Below, one piece after another: positions 51,772 through 59,315 of a stretch of 64,000 nucleotides of DNA (within the stretch, counting starts at the first letter, position 1; each line of letters starts with the position of its first letter). This DNA is from DATAUD01 sp035511075 (GTDB lineage: Bacteria > Verrucomicrobiota > Verrucomicrobiia > Limisphaerales > Palsa-1400): contig DATKFW010000060.1 of NCBI GenBank assembly GCA_035511075.1, positions 1 to 64,000 on the forward strand, written 5' to 3'. The notes below the pieces were generated by a model. The model ran no database searches. It worked only from the letters and a program-made list of their open reading frames with translations, and was not told the origin of the DNA. The position numbers were made by a program, and so were the translations under genes.

Positions 51772-52981
51772 TTCCGCATCCATCATCGTCGGCCTGGAGA
51801 TCGGCACTTCAAAAATCTGTGTCGTTGCCGGCGAGATCAACGCCGCCAAGGCCCTCAATATTATCGGCCTGGGACAGTCCCGCTCGCGCGGCGTGCGCAA
51901 AGGCGAGATCGCCGACGCCGCGCTGGCCCAGGAGGACGTCCGCAACGCGATTGTGGAAGCCGAGCAAATGGCCAATGTGGAGATTCGCAGCGTTTATCTC
52001 GGCGTCACCGGCAACCACATTCGCGGCTTCAATAATCATGGCGTTCACCCGGTGCCCTCCGCCGACCGCGAAATCACGCTCGAGGACGTCCAGGACGTGA
52101 TGAAAAACGCCAAGGCGATCAACCTTCCCGCCGACAACACCGTCGTCCACGCGATCCGCCAGCATTTTCACGTCGATGGACAGAGCGGCATCCTCAACCC
52201 GGTGGGAATGTACGGAGCGCGGGTGGAAGTCGACATGCACGTGGTTCACGGGCTGGTCGACCGTTTGAAGAACGGCATCGCGGTGGTCAAGGCCCTGCAA
52301 CTGGAGGTTGATGAAATCGTTTTTACGGGGTTGGCCTCCGCGCTGGCGCTCCTTACCAACGAACAAAAGGAACTCGGCTCGCTGGTCATCGACTTGGGCG
52401 GCGGAACCACCGAGTACGTGGTTTATTCCGAGGGGATAATCAAGCACACGGGTGTGCTGGCGGTGGGCGGAGACCACATTTCCAATGATTTGGCCTACGG
52501 TTTGAAGATTCCCCTGGGCCGCGCCGAACAGTTGAAGCTTGAACATGGTTCGGCCGTTCTTGACGGTACCTGCAAAGGCCAGACCGTCTCATCCCCCGGC
52601 CAACTCGGACTGCCGCCCAAGAGCCTCAATCTCGAGCATCTGCGCCGCATCATGTCGTTGCGCCTGGAAGAAACCTTCCAGTTGATCGAATCCGAGCTTT
52701 CACACCTCGGGTTGCTGGACCGGCTGCGGGCCGGCGTGTTTGTTTGCGGCGGCGGGGCGCGCATCCCGGGAATACAAACCATGGCCGGCAACATCTTTCA
52801 GTTGCCCGCGTTTCCTGGCAAAACCAACTCCATCAGCGGGCTCAAATCGGCGCTGGACCAGCCGGAATTCGCGACCGCCATTGGCCTGGTCAAATTCGGT
52901 TCGTTGCAGACCAAACTTAAGCCGGCCAGCGGCTTTACCGAAGGAATCAAGAAAACGTTTGTCGAAATCTTCAGGAGGTGA
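51764..52981 (+). CDS. ftsA: Cell division protein FtsA
   Basis: Actin-like ATPase tethering FtsZ to the membrane, 405 residues. ATP motifs: VGLEIGTSKICVVAGE (phosphate 1), VIDLGGGTTEYVVYSEG (phosphate 2) and FVCGGGARIPGI (adenosine). The 1C domain sits near residues 80-165 (YLGVTGNHIRGFNNHG, REITLEDVQDVMKNA). The C-terminal amphipathic helix resembles the membrane-targeting sequence (GIKKTFVEIFRR). The ATG at 51764 lies within the ftsQ end. Confidence 0.95.
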   Translation: MFDSASIIVGLEIGTSKICVVAGEINAAKALNIIGLGQSRSRGVRKGEIADAALAQEDVRNAIVEAEQMANVEIRSVYLGVTGNHIRGFNNHGVHPVPSADREITLEDVQDVMKNAKAINLPADNTVVHAIRQHFHVDGQSGILNPVGMYGARVEVDMHVVHGLVDRLKNGIAVVKALQLEVDEIVFTGLASALALLTNEQKELGSLVIDLGGGTTEYVVYSEGIIKHTGVLAVGGDHISNDLAYGLKIPLGRAEQLKLEHGSAVLDGTCKGQTVSSPGQLGLPPKSLNLEHLRRIMSLRLEETFQLIESELSHLGLLDRLRAGVFVCGGGARIPGIQTMAGNIFQLPAFPGKTNSISGLKSALDQPEFATAIGLVKFGSLQTKLKPASGFTEGIKKTFVEIFRR

Positions 52982-52983
52982 CC

Positions 52984-54282
52984 ATGACCGCATCCACCAA
53001 GAAAAAAAGCGAACCGCCGATCAAAAAGCAACTCGTCATCAAGGTATTTGGCATCGGCGGGGCCGGCTGCAATGTCCTGGGATACGCCGCCGATTCCCCG
53101 CTCGAAGGCGTGGACATCATGGCTATCAACACCGACGCGCAGGGTCTGGATGCTTGCGCCGCCCCGGTGAAATTCGTTCTGGGCGCCGGACGCACGCGCG
53201 GGTTGGGCGCCGGCGGCGACCCTGAGGTTGGCCGCGCCGCCGCGCAGGAGGATTTGGAAAAACTCCAGTGCTTTTGCTCCGGGGCGGACATTATTTTTCT
53301 CCTCGCAGGCCTGGGGGGCGGCACCGGCACCGGCGCGGCGCCGATCATTGCGCGGGTGGCGCGCGAAACCGGGGCGCTCGTGCTGGCGCTGGTGACACTG
53401 CCCTTTGAATTCGAGGGCGGACGCCGCCAGCTTCAGGCGCAAACCGGTCTTCACCAACTCAAGGCCGCTGCCGACGCTGTCATCTGCCTGCCCAACCAGA
53501 AACTTTTCAAATTGATCGACGAAAAAACCAGCGTTGTGGATGGGTTCAAAATCAGCAACGGGCTCCTGGCCGAGGGCTTGCGCGGAATCTGGCGCTTGCT
53601 CGCCCGCACCGGTTTGATCAACGTCGATTTCGCCGACCTTTGTTCCGTCACCCGTGGCCGGCATGCTTCCAGTTCCTTCGCCACCGCCGAAGCTTCCGGC
53701 GAACGGCGCGCGGAGCAAGTCGCGGAAAAATTGGCCGCGCATCCGCTTCTTGACGGCGGGCAGATTCTCAGCGACGCCGATTCGCTACTGGTCAGCATCG
53801 TTGGCGGGCCCGATTTAATGATGACCGAGATCCAGAAATTGATGGCCCCGTTGAGCCGACAATGCGAAAACGCCAACATCATTCTGGGCGCGGCCATCGA
53901 CGGGCAATTTGCAGGGCGGCTCTCCGTTACATTGATCGCCTCCAGTCATTGCCATGACGGCGTGCCTGCCTCCTCCCCGCCGCCTGCGCCGGAAAAAGTC
54001 GCGCCGGAAAAGGCCGCGGCGCCGGAGTTTGTCGATTCCGCCGAAACCACACGGCCCGTCTCGAGATTTGTTGCTCCGCCGCCGTCGCTCTCGGAGGAGA
54101 AGCGGGAGCAATTGCTCAAAGGCCGCCCGGGGTATTCGCGCAAGAGGCCGTCGCGTTTGCAAAGAGAGCTGCCCCTGGAGATCGTCTTCAAGGGCCGTTT
54201 TGAAAAGAGCGAACCGACCATCCGCCACGGCGAAGACCTCGACGTCCCGACCTACATCCGTCGCGGCGTGCCCTTGAACTGA
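52984..54282 (+). CDS. ftsZ: Cell division protein FtsZ (divergent)
   Basis: Tubulin-like GTPase forming the division ring, 432 residues. The GTP site shows the tubulin signature LGGGTGTGAAP (about 108-118). Others are FGIGGAGCNVLG near the N-terminus and GLINVDFADLCSV (synergy loop Asp). The first loop and the region after the T7 loop depart from the usual sequences (GAGC for GGGN; SVTRGRHASSSF). A proline-rich linker leads to a C-terminal peptide DLDVPTYIRRGVPL, matching the FtsA-binding tail. A strong AGGAGGTG at 52973-52980 favours the ATG at 52984 over the GTG at 52978. Confidence 0.94.
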   Translation: MTASTKKKSEPPIKKQLVIKVFGIGGAGCNVLGYAADSPLEGVDIMAINTDAQGLDACAAPVKFVLGAGRTRGLGAGGDPEVGRAAAQEDLEKLQCFCSGADIIFLLAGLGGGTGTGAAPIIARVARETGALVLALVTLPFEFEGGRRQLQAQTGLHQLKAAADAVICLPNQKLFKLIDEKTSVVDGFKISNGLLAEGLRGIWRLLARTGLINVDFADLCSVTRGRHASSSFATAEASGERRAEQVAEKLAAHPLLDGGQILSDADSLLVSIVGGPDLMMTEIQKLMAPLSRQCENANIILGAAIDGQFAGRLSVTLIASSHCHDGVPASSPPPAPEKVAPEKAAAPEFVDSAETTRPVSRFVAPPPSLSEEKREQLLKGRPGYSRKRPSRLQRELPLEIVFKGRFEKSEPTIRHGEDLDVPTYIRRGVPLN

Positions 54283-54306
54283 GAGTGTATGAGGGCGAGG
54301 CGAGAA

Positions 54307-54340
54307 CTGTCTCTCCTGTTTTTCGCGTCAGGAGAGACAG
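54307..54340. terminator. Perfect 12-bp hairpin at the end of the dcw cluster
   Basis: CTGTCTCTCCTG (54307-54318) and CAGGAGAGACAG (54329-54340) are perfect reverse complements with a 10-nt loop, 25 nt after ftsZ and 15 nt from the end of the convergent small gene. No T-tract follows on either strand, so it may be an mRNA 3'-end structure shared by both transcripts. Confidence 0.6.
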
Positions 54341-54354
54341 CGATGCACGGTCGC

Positions 54355-54480
54355 TTACTTTTTTTTGCCGGTCGTCTGTTTGGCCGCCACGGCCTGTTGC
54401 TTCTTCTGGTTGACACTGCTGGCTTTGGCCTGTTTTTGTGAGGATTTTTTCTGATTCGACTTCGGAGATCTATCGCCCAT
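54355..54480 (-). CDS. 41-residue basic protein
   Basis: Minus-strand frame from the ATG at 54480 to TAA at 54357-54355. Its 41 residues are almost entirely Lys, Gln, Ser, Ala and Asn; it begins MGDRSPKSNQKKSSQKQAKA and ends GKKK. No hydrophobic core, so probably disordered and nucleic-acid- or ribosome-associated. I recall very similar small lysine/glutamine-rich proteins beginning MGDRSPKSNQK in other bacteria, which supports a real gene. It converges with ftsZ and diverges from the RRM gene. Confidence 0.6.
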   Translation of the reverse strand: MGDRSPKSNQKKSSQKQAKASSVNQKKQQAVAAKQTTGKKK

Positions 54481-54803
54481 GATGTTTACTTTCATTTACA
54501 GTTTATTCACCTGCGGCATGTCAGTTTCTCCGAAGGGACCACTATCATACGATAGAATGAGGGCTTTGTAAATGCCGGGGGCAGAATTGCTTCCAAACGG
54601 AGGTAATCGGGTTTGAAAAATAGTTGACGATAGTTATTGCCATTCCGCCGGAACCTGTCATCTTTTGACTTAGTCTGTTGGATAGCTTGTCTCTTTCAAG
54701 GGCATGGTGAATCTTCAAGTGAACCTCGTTCAGTGATGATTTTAGACCCGACGTTCGGGAACAGTTCCAGAAAGCTACGGTTTGTCGGACAGTAAAACAT
54801 TGT
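54481..54803 (+). other. Intergenic leader of the RRM gene
   Basis: No gene seen. It must hold the divergent promoters of the 41-residue protein and the RRM protein, but no hexamer pair with good spacing stands out (TTGACG near 54631 and TTGACT near 54665 lack matching -10 boxes). A small perfect hairpin CCCGA-CGT-TCGGG lies at 54747-54759. A long untranslated leader, as in cold-shock genes, is possible. Confidence 0.35.
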
Positions 54804-55133
54804 ATGAGTAATAAATTATTTGTCGGAAATCTTTCCTTCAATATCACTGAAAATGAGCTGCAGGACGCATTCGCGGCCCACGGCACGGTCACTGAAACCA
54901 ATCTGATGATGGATCGCATGACCAATCGTCCCCGCGGTTTTGGTTTCGTCACCATGAGCACGGCCGAGGAAGCCCAGAAAGCCATCGACGCCCTCAACGG
55001 CAAGGATATGGACGGACGGGCCCTCACGGTCAACGTTGCCAAGCCGCGTGAAGAACGCGCCCCCGGCGGCGGTGGCGGTGGCGGCGGACGCCGTGAATAC
55101 GGCGGCGACCGCGGTAGCCGTAATCGCTACTAA
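54804..55133 (+). CDS. RRM-type RNA-binding protein
   Basis: 109 residues with one RNA recognition motif (residues 3-80). RNP2 is KLFVGNLSF and RNP1 is RGFGFVTM, with the helices ENELQDAFAAHG and AEEAQKAIDAL. A glycine-rich, arginine-containing tail (GGGGGGGGRREYGGDRGSRNRY) follows. This is the bacterial Rbp family, often cold-induced, acting as RNA chaperone. infA lies 83 nt downstream on the same strand, so the two may be linked in translation control. Confidence 0.95.
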   Translation: MSNKLFVGNLSFNITENELQDAFAAHGTVTETNLMMDRMTNRPRGFGFVTMSTAEEAQKAIDALNGKDMDGRALTVNVAKPREERAPGGGGGGGGRREYGGDRGSRNRY

Positions 55134-55216
55134 GCGCTTTGGGATTTCATTGCGGGGTTCGGTGAGAATCGGGCCCCGCATTTTTGTTGGTTCGTCCAGT
55201 TGGCGGTCTGTTAAAC

Positions 55217-55432
55217 ATGAAAGAAGAACATATTGAAGTTGAAGGTAGCGTCACGACGGTGCTTCCCGGCACCATGTTTCGTGTCGAACTGGACAATAAA
55301 CACCTCGTCCTTGCCACCATTTGCGGCAAGATGCGCAAACGCTGGGTGCGCCTCACTGTCGGCGACCGGGTCAAAATGGAGATGTCGCCCTACGATCTGG
55401 ACAAGGCGCGCATCACTTGGCGCCTGAAATAA
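55217..55432 (+). CDS. infA: Translation initiation factor IF-1
   Basis: 71-residue OB-fold factor binding the ribosomal A site. It reads EHIEVEGSVTTVLPGTMFRVELDN, LATICGKMRKRWVRLTVGDRVKMEMSPYDLDKARITWR, close to standard IF-1. The ATG at 55217 gives the normal length; the in-frame GTG/TTG upstream (to 55184) is rejected. The usual SGKMR element is CGKMR here. Confidence 0.96.
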   Translation: MKEEHIEVEGSVTTVLPGTMFRVELDNKHLVLATICGKMRKRWVRLTVGDRVKMEMSPYDLDKARITWRLK

Positions 55433-55503
55433 ACCCTCCGACGCGTTGCATAAGACGCGTCGAAATGCGGGAGTTCGCCGCAAAATTTTGATTGCCGCGG
55501 GTT

Positions 55504-55998
55504 CTACGCTTTTACCGCGTCTCTTGTCTCTTTCTCCGGCCACACGGCACTCAGGAGCAGTCCCACAGAGATTCCCACTGAAACTTCCAGGAACCGGTGA
55601 AGCGCGACGATCCAGGGTCGTCCATCCCGCGTGATGAGCAGGACAATGGCGATCGTAATCGCGGCGAAGCGATTTGCCGGCCGGCCGAGTCGCAGAGCTG
55701 CCGCTATCAGGCCGACGCCGAAGACGCCCAGTGCAAACACAATCACACCCTGGCCGAGATATGTCGCCAGCAACGCGCCCACAAAAGCTCCCAAGGCGGT
55801 TCCCGCCAGCCGTTGCCACCCCGTGGTCAGAGATGTGCCGAAGTCCGATTGAACGACGACCACAGCCGTAATCGGCGCCCAGTAGGCTTCCGGCAATCCC
55901 ACAAGCTGGGCGACGACCAATGCCACCACCGCCGCAATCGTCGTCTTGGCCGGGAACACGAGGCTGTTCTGCAGCGGGGGAAGTTTTAGTGCGCTCAT
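55504..55998 (-). CDS. FUSC-like (aromatic acid exporter N-terminal) membrane protein
   Basis: 164 residues with five or six hydrophobic helices and no cytoplasmic domain. The stretch LPEAYWAPITAVVVVQSDFGTSLTTGWQRLAGTALGAFVGALLA matches the N-terminal transmembrane domain of FUSC/ArAE exporters (family motif around YWAPITA). Full-length exporters have about 350-700 residues, so this is a membrane-domain-only form. Start at the ATG 55998; the TTG at 56037 is less likely. Diverges from the cyclophilin operon. Confidence 0.75.
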   Translation of the reverse strand: MSALKLPPLQNSLVFPAKTTIAAVVALVVAQLVGLPEAYWAPITAVVVVQSDFGTSLTTGWQRLAGTALGAFVGALLATYLGQGVIVFALGVFGVGLIAAALRLGRPANRFAAITIAIVLLITRDGRPWIVALHRFLEVSVGISVGLLLSAVWPEKETRDAVKA

Positions 55999-56120
55999 AA
56001 AGCAGCCGTGACTATCTTCAATCCAATATGAATTCAAGTCATTCCGGCGGTGCCCTACGATTGCGTCAACTCAGGTCTTGCGTACGGTTGGGAGTTGGGT
56101 AATTTGCGGGACAAATTTAT

Positions 56121-56741
56121 ATGAAAAATATCGGAAAAATTCCTTCGCTCCTGATTGGCTTGGCGCTGGCTGCTCTCTGCGCCCCGCATGACGCACTTGC
56201 GGCTGACCCCACCAGCCAACCGCCCGCCAAAACGGCTGATACCAACGAAGTGGCGGTCATTAACACCACCGAGGGAACCATGGTCGTTGAATTCTGGACG
56301 GATGCGGCGCCCAAAACGATCGCGAATTTCAAGAAATTGGCCAAGTCCGGGTTTTATGACGGCACCTGTTTTCACAGGGTCATTCGGGGTTTCATGATCC
56401 AGGGCGGGGATCCGAACACCAAGGACCCAAACGATGAAGCGGCGTGGGGCCAGGGCGGCCCGGGTTATTCGATTGACGCCGAATTCAATGATCATTCCCA
56501 CGTGCGCGGTGTTATTTCCATGGCGCGCTCGTCCGACCCCAATTCCGCCGGGAGCCAGTTTTTCATTTGTCATGGCGACCCCGTTCAACTTGACCACCAA
56601 TACACCACGTTTGGAAAATTGATCAGAGGATTCGATGTGCTGGATAAAATCGCCACCACTCCCACCCATCCCCCCGACCGGCCCGACAAACGGATGGGAA
56701 TTATCAGCATTAAAATTGTGCCCGCCAGTTCGGTGCAGTAG
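56121..56741 (+). CDS. Exported cyclophilin-type peptidyl-prolyl isomerase
   Basis: 206 residues. A signal peptide (about 1-28, ending ALA) and short linker precede a cyclophilin domain (about 45-200). The domain contains FYDGTCFHRVIRGFMIQGGDP, with the catalytic Arg of FHRV, GVISMARSSDPNSAGSQFFIC and the YTTFGKLIRGFDVLDKI end. It catalyses proline cis-trans isomerisation, here probably in the periplasm. It lies 9 nt upstream of a second cyclophilin gene without a signal peptide. Confidence 0.94.
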   Translation: MKNIGKIPSLLIGLALAALCAPHDALAADPTSQPPAKTADTNEVAVINTTEGTMVVEFWTDAAPKTIANFKKLAKSGFYDGTCFHRVIRGFMIQGGDPNTKDPNDEAAWGQGGPGYSIDAEFNDHSHVRGVISMARSSDPNSAGSQFFICHGDPVQLDHQYTTFGKLIRGFDVLDKIATTPTHPPDRPDKRMGIISIKIVPASSVQ

Positions 56742-56750
56742 ATTGGCCCC

Positions 56751-57272
56751 ATGGCTGATAACGAAGTTGCTATCATCAAGACGAGCGCCGGCGATTTGGT
56801 CATCGAGTTTTGGCCCGACGTCGCGCCGAAAACAGTCGAAAACTTTAAGGCCCTTGCCCGAAAAGGCTTTTACGACGGCACCTGCTTTCACAGGATCGTC
56901 AAGGGCTTCATGATTCAGGGCGGCGATCCGCTCACCAAGGACTCCAAGGCGGAGAGCCAGTGGGGCACGGGCGGGCCGGGTCACAAGGTCAAGGCCGAGT
57001 TCAACGACAAGCCGCACGTGCGGGGGGTCGTCTCGATGGCACGGTCGCAGGACCCGGATTCGGCCGGCAGCCAGTTTTTTATCTGCCTGGCCGACGCCCG
57101 TTTTTTGGACCGCCAGTACACTGCGTTCGGCAAGTTAATCAAAGGCGACGACGTCCTGGGCAAAATCGGCGACACGCCGACCACGCGGGGCAGCGGCGGC
57201 GAAAACAGCCGTCCAACGGCGCGGGCGTCCGTCGAGAGTATCAAGATAGTGCCGGCGGCGCAGGGCGCATGA
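56751..57272 (+). CDS. Cytosolic cyclophilin-type peptidyl-prolyl isomerase
   Basis: 173 residues, single cyclophilin domain without a signal peptide. It contains FYDGTCFHRIVKGFMIQGGDP, GVVSMARSQDPDSAGSQFFIC and YTAFGKLIKGDDVLGKI. The similarity to the gene just upstream across the full domain indicates tandem duplication, with one copy gaining or losing export. It overlaps the NUDIX gene by 4 nt (ATGA). Confidence 0.94.
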   Translation: MADNEVAIIKTSAGDLVIEFWPDVAPKTVENFKALARKGFYDGTCFHRIVKGFMIQGGDPLTKDSKAESQWGTGGPGHKVKAEFNDKPHVRGVVSMARSQDPDSAGSQFFICLADARFLDRQYTAFGKLIKGDDVLGKIGDTPTTRGSGGENSRPTARASVESIKIVPAAQGA

Positions 57273-57820
57273 TCGAGCCGTGGCGCAAACTTTCCTCCAG
57301 GCGGCTGGGGGATTTTCGCGTCTTTTCGGTGCGCGAGGAGCGCAAGCTTTCGCCCAGGACTGGCGCCGCGCACGATTTTTTTATCATTGATTCGGCCAAC
57401 TGGGTCAACATCATCGCGCTGACTGCCGACGCGCGCATCGTTTTGGTCGAACAGTACCGGCACGGCTCCGAAACGGTCGAACTGGAAATCCCCGGGGGGA
57501 TCATGGATGCCGCCGACGCCTCGCCTGAAATCACCGGCTGCCGGGAATTGCTCGAGGAGACCGGTTACGAAGGTGAACAGCCGCAAATCATCGGCCAGGT
57601 TTTTCCGAACCCGGCCATCATGAGCAACGTCTGTTTTACCGTCTGTGTCCGCAACTGCCGCTACGTCAAGCCGGTCCATTTTGACAGTTCCGAGGACATC
57701 GTCACCCGGCTGGTGGCGCTGGCGGAAGTGCCGGAGCTGGTCGCCTCGGGCCGGATACGCCACGCGTTGATCGTGGCGGCGCTTTATCAATTCGATTTGT
57801 GGTGGAAGAGGCAGTCATGA
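57269..57820 (+). CDS. NUDIX hydrolase (ADP-ribose pyrophosphatase-like)
   Basis: 183 residues. The NUDIX box reads GGIMDAADASPEITGCRELLEETGYEG; it keeps the REL-x-EETGY core but has Asp-Ala and one extra residue where the family's first Glu normally stands. Upstream VEQYRHGSETVELEIPGG is typical of ADP-ribose pyrophosphatases, which cleave ADP-ribose to AMP and ribose 5-phosphate. Substrate is inferred. Coupled to both neighbours by ATGA overlaps. Confidence 0.9.
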   Translation: MIEPWRKLSSRRLGDFRVFSVREERKLSPRTGAAHDFFIIDSANWVNIIALTADARIVLVEQYRHGSETVELEIPGGIMDAADASPEITGCRELLEETGYEGEQPQIIGQVFPNPAIMSNVCFTVCVRNCRYVKPVHFDSSEDIVTRLVALAEVPELVASGRIRHALIVAALYQFDLWWKRQS

Positions 57821-58509
57821 TCCGCCTGGTTTTATTTGATATTGACGGAACGCTGCTCCATACGGGCGGTGTGGGAATCAAGGCGTTTGCGCGCGCTTTC
57901 TCCAGCGAATTTGGCATACACGAAGGGACTGAGCGGATGAAATTCTCCGGTCGCACGGATGTCTCGCTGGTTCGCGAAATATTTACCCTGCACCAAATCG
58001 AGCCGTCACCGGGCCATTTCGACCGTTTTTTTGCCGCCTACCTCGGGTGGCTGCGCACGATGATCGGAGATTGCCAGGGCGGCGCCTGCCAGGGCGTGCT
58101 GGAATTCCATCAAGCCCTCGAAAACCAACCCGAACCGCCGCTGATAGGTTTGCTCACAGGAAACATCAAGGAGGGCGCGCGCATCAAGTTGGAACGATTC
58201 AACCTTTGGGAAAAATTTCCATTTGGCGGCTTTGCCGACGACCATGAGCAGCGTGACCAGATCGCTGCCGTGGCCCACGGGCGCGGCAGCGAGCGTTTCG
58301 GGCGCCCTTTGCGCGGCGAGGAGGTTCTGGTGATTGGAGACACGCCCCTGGATATCCGGTGCGCCCGGGCCATCGGGGCGAAAGTCCTCGCCGTTGCGAC
58401 CGGAGGCGCCTTAATCGAAGAACTGGCGCTGCACAAACCGGATTGGGCAGTGCCGGATTTGTCGCATGTTGAGGCCGGCCGGGTACTAAACGGCGATGGA
58501 TCAATGTGA
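57817..58509 (+). CDS. HAD-superfamily phosphatase
   Basis: 230 residues. Motif I is FDIDGTLL (nucleophile Asp 8, acid Asp 10), motif II Thr lies in LLTGN, motif III Lys in RIKLERF, and motif IV is VLVIGDTPLDIRCA. A helical cap (about 17-95) makes it a subfamily I HAD, like phosphoglycolate phosphatases. Start ATG at 57817 overlaps the NUDIX stop. Its stop overlaps the convergent zinc-ribbon gene by 9 nt. Substrate unknown. Confidence 0.9.
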   Translation: MIRLVLFDIDGTLLHTGGVGIKAFARAFSSEFGIHEGTERMKFSGRTDVSLVREIFTLHQIEPSPGHFDRFFAAYLGWLRTMIGDCQGGACQGVLEFHQALENQPEPPLIGLLTGNIKEGARIKLERFNLWEKFPFGGFADDHEQRDQIAAVAHGRGSERFGRPLRGEEVLVIGDTPLDIRCARAIGAKVLAVATGGALIEELALHKPDWAVPDLSHVEAGRVLNGDGSM

Positions 58510-58731
58510 GTGCGGACGGCCCGTACCGCACATCCCGCACGAACGCGGATTTCCGCTGCACGCGTCCGCTTCCGGGGAATCGCCCCCGCCACTGGACGCA
58601 AAGACGGACAACTTCTTGGTCAACCGCTTCGATCCGCATTTGGGACAAGGCGTTCCCGTCCATTTGCTGGAACGGATGAGGATTTCGCTGTCCGTCCCGC
58701 ATTTCCCGCAATGAAACTCGTAAATCGGCAT
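58501..58731 (-). CDS. FmdB-type zinc ribbon protein
   Basis: 76 residues starting MPIYEFHCGKCG, the canonical start of FmdB-family regulatory proteins. Two CxxC pairs (Cys 8/11 and 29/32: HCGKCG, PCPKCGS) bind one zinc. The C-terminal tail is Ser/Gly/Cys-rich (SCGMCGTG). Small putative regulators; role not defined. The true start is the ATG at 58731, though the frame is open further upstream. Confidence 0.85.
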   Translation of the reverse strand: MPIYEFHCGKCGTDSEILIRSSKWTGTPCPKCGSKRLTKKLSVFASSGGGDSPEADACSGNPRSCGMCGTGRPHSH

Positions 58732-59315
58732 GCGGAAAAATAGCCGCTGATCCGCCTCCGCAGCAACGGTAAAATGCCTTTGAAACAGACGACCAACCTG
58801 GCCCGTGCCAAACGAGGCGGAAGAAAGGGCGGCGGGATGGAGGTCACGGCGAGAGGGCACCGGGTGTTGGCCCTCTACCACGAAACCACGAAATGGAATC
58901 CAAAGCGTTTGCCTCGACCCAAGGCGCATGGAATAGCCTGCAAAAGTCGGTGCGGGCCTGGCATCCGGTCACTGGAATGAAGATTGCCGCGCGGAAAAAA
59001 AATCCCCCGCCGTAATGCCGTGTATAAACAGTTCCTTTGAACTGCTAGTAGACAAATAGAGCCGAGTCGATCGCTTACGACGTCCAATAAAGGCCTGTCG
59101 GCCACAATCGAGGTTAAGGCTCCTAATGGACTGATTTACGGTCCAAGGACTTTGTTTTTAATCACGAGCATGGCAGGGAAAATCAAATTCGCTGGCAAAG
59201 AACAACTCGCGCCCGCAGCGCTCTATCCACCATTCATCATCTCAGGAGGCGCGGGAATTTTCAAGTTTATTTCGCGGTTTTTTTGCCTGATTTTCCTGTC
59301 GTATGGAACCCTACG
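58732..59315. other. 584-nt intergenic region without a recognised gene
   Basis: It lies between the zinc-ribbon start and the end of the reductase-like gene. No frame has family-like content. Visible elements are a hairpin GAGGGC/GCCCTC near 58851-58880, a small palindrome CAGTTC-N4-GAACTG near 59030-59046, and scattered purine tracts. It may hold the zinc-ribbon promoter. Confidence 0.4.

Noticed and set aside
54545..55042. 165-codon minus-strand frame over the RRM gene
   Set aside because: The RRM protein with RNP1 and RNP2 occupies the opposite strand; this frame is its shadow plus leader.
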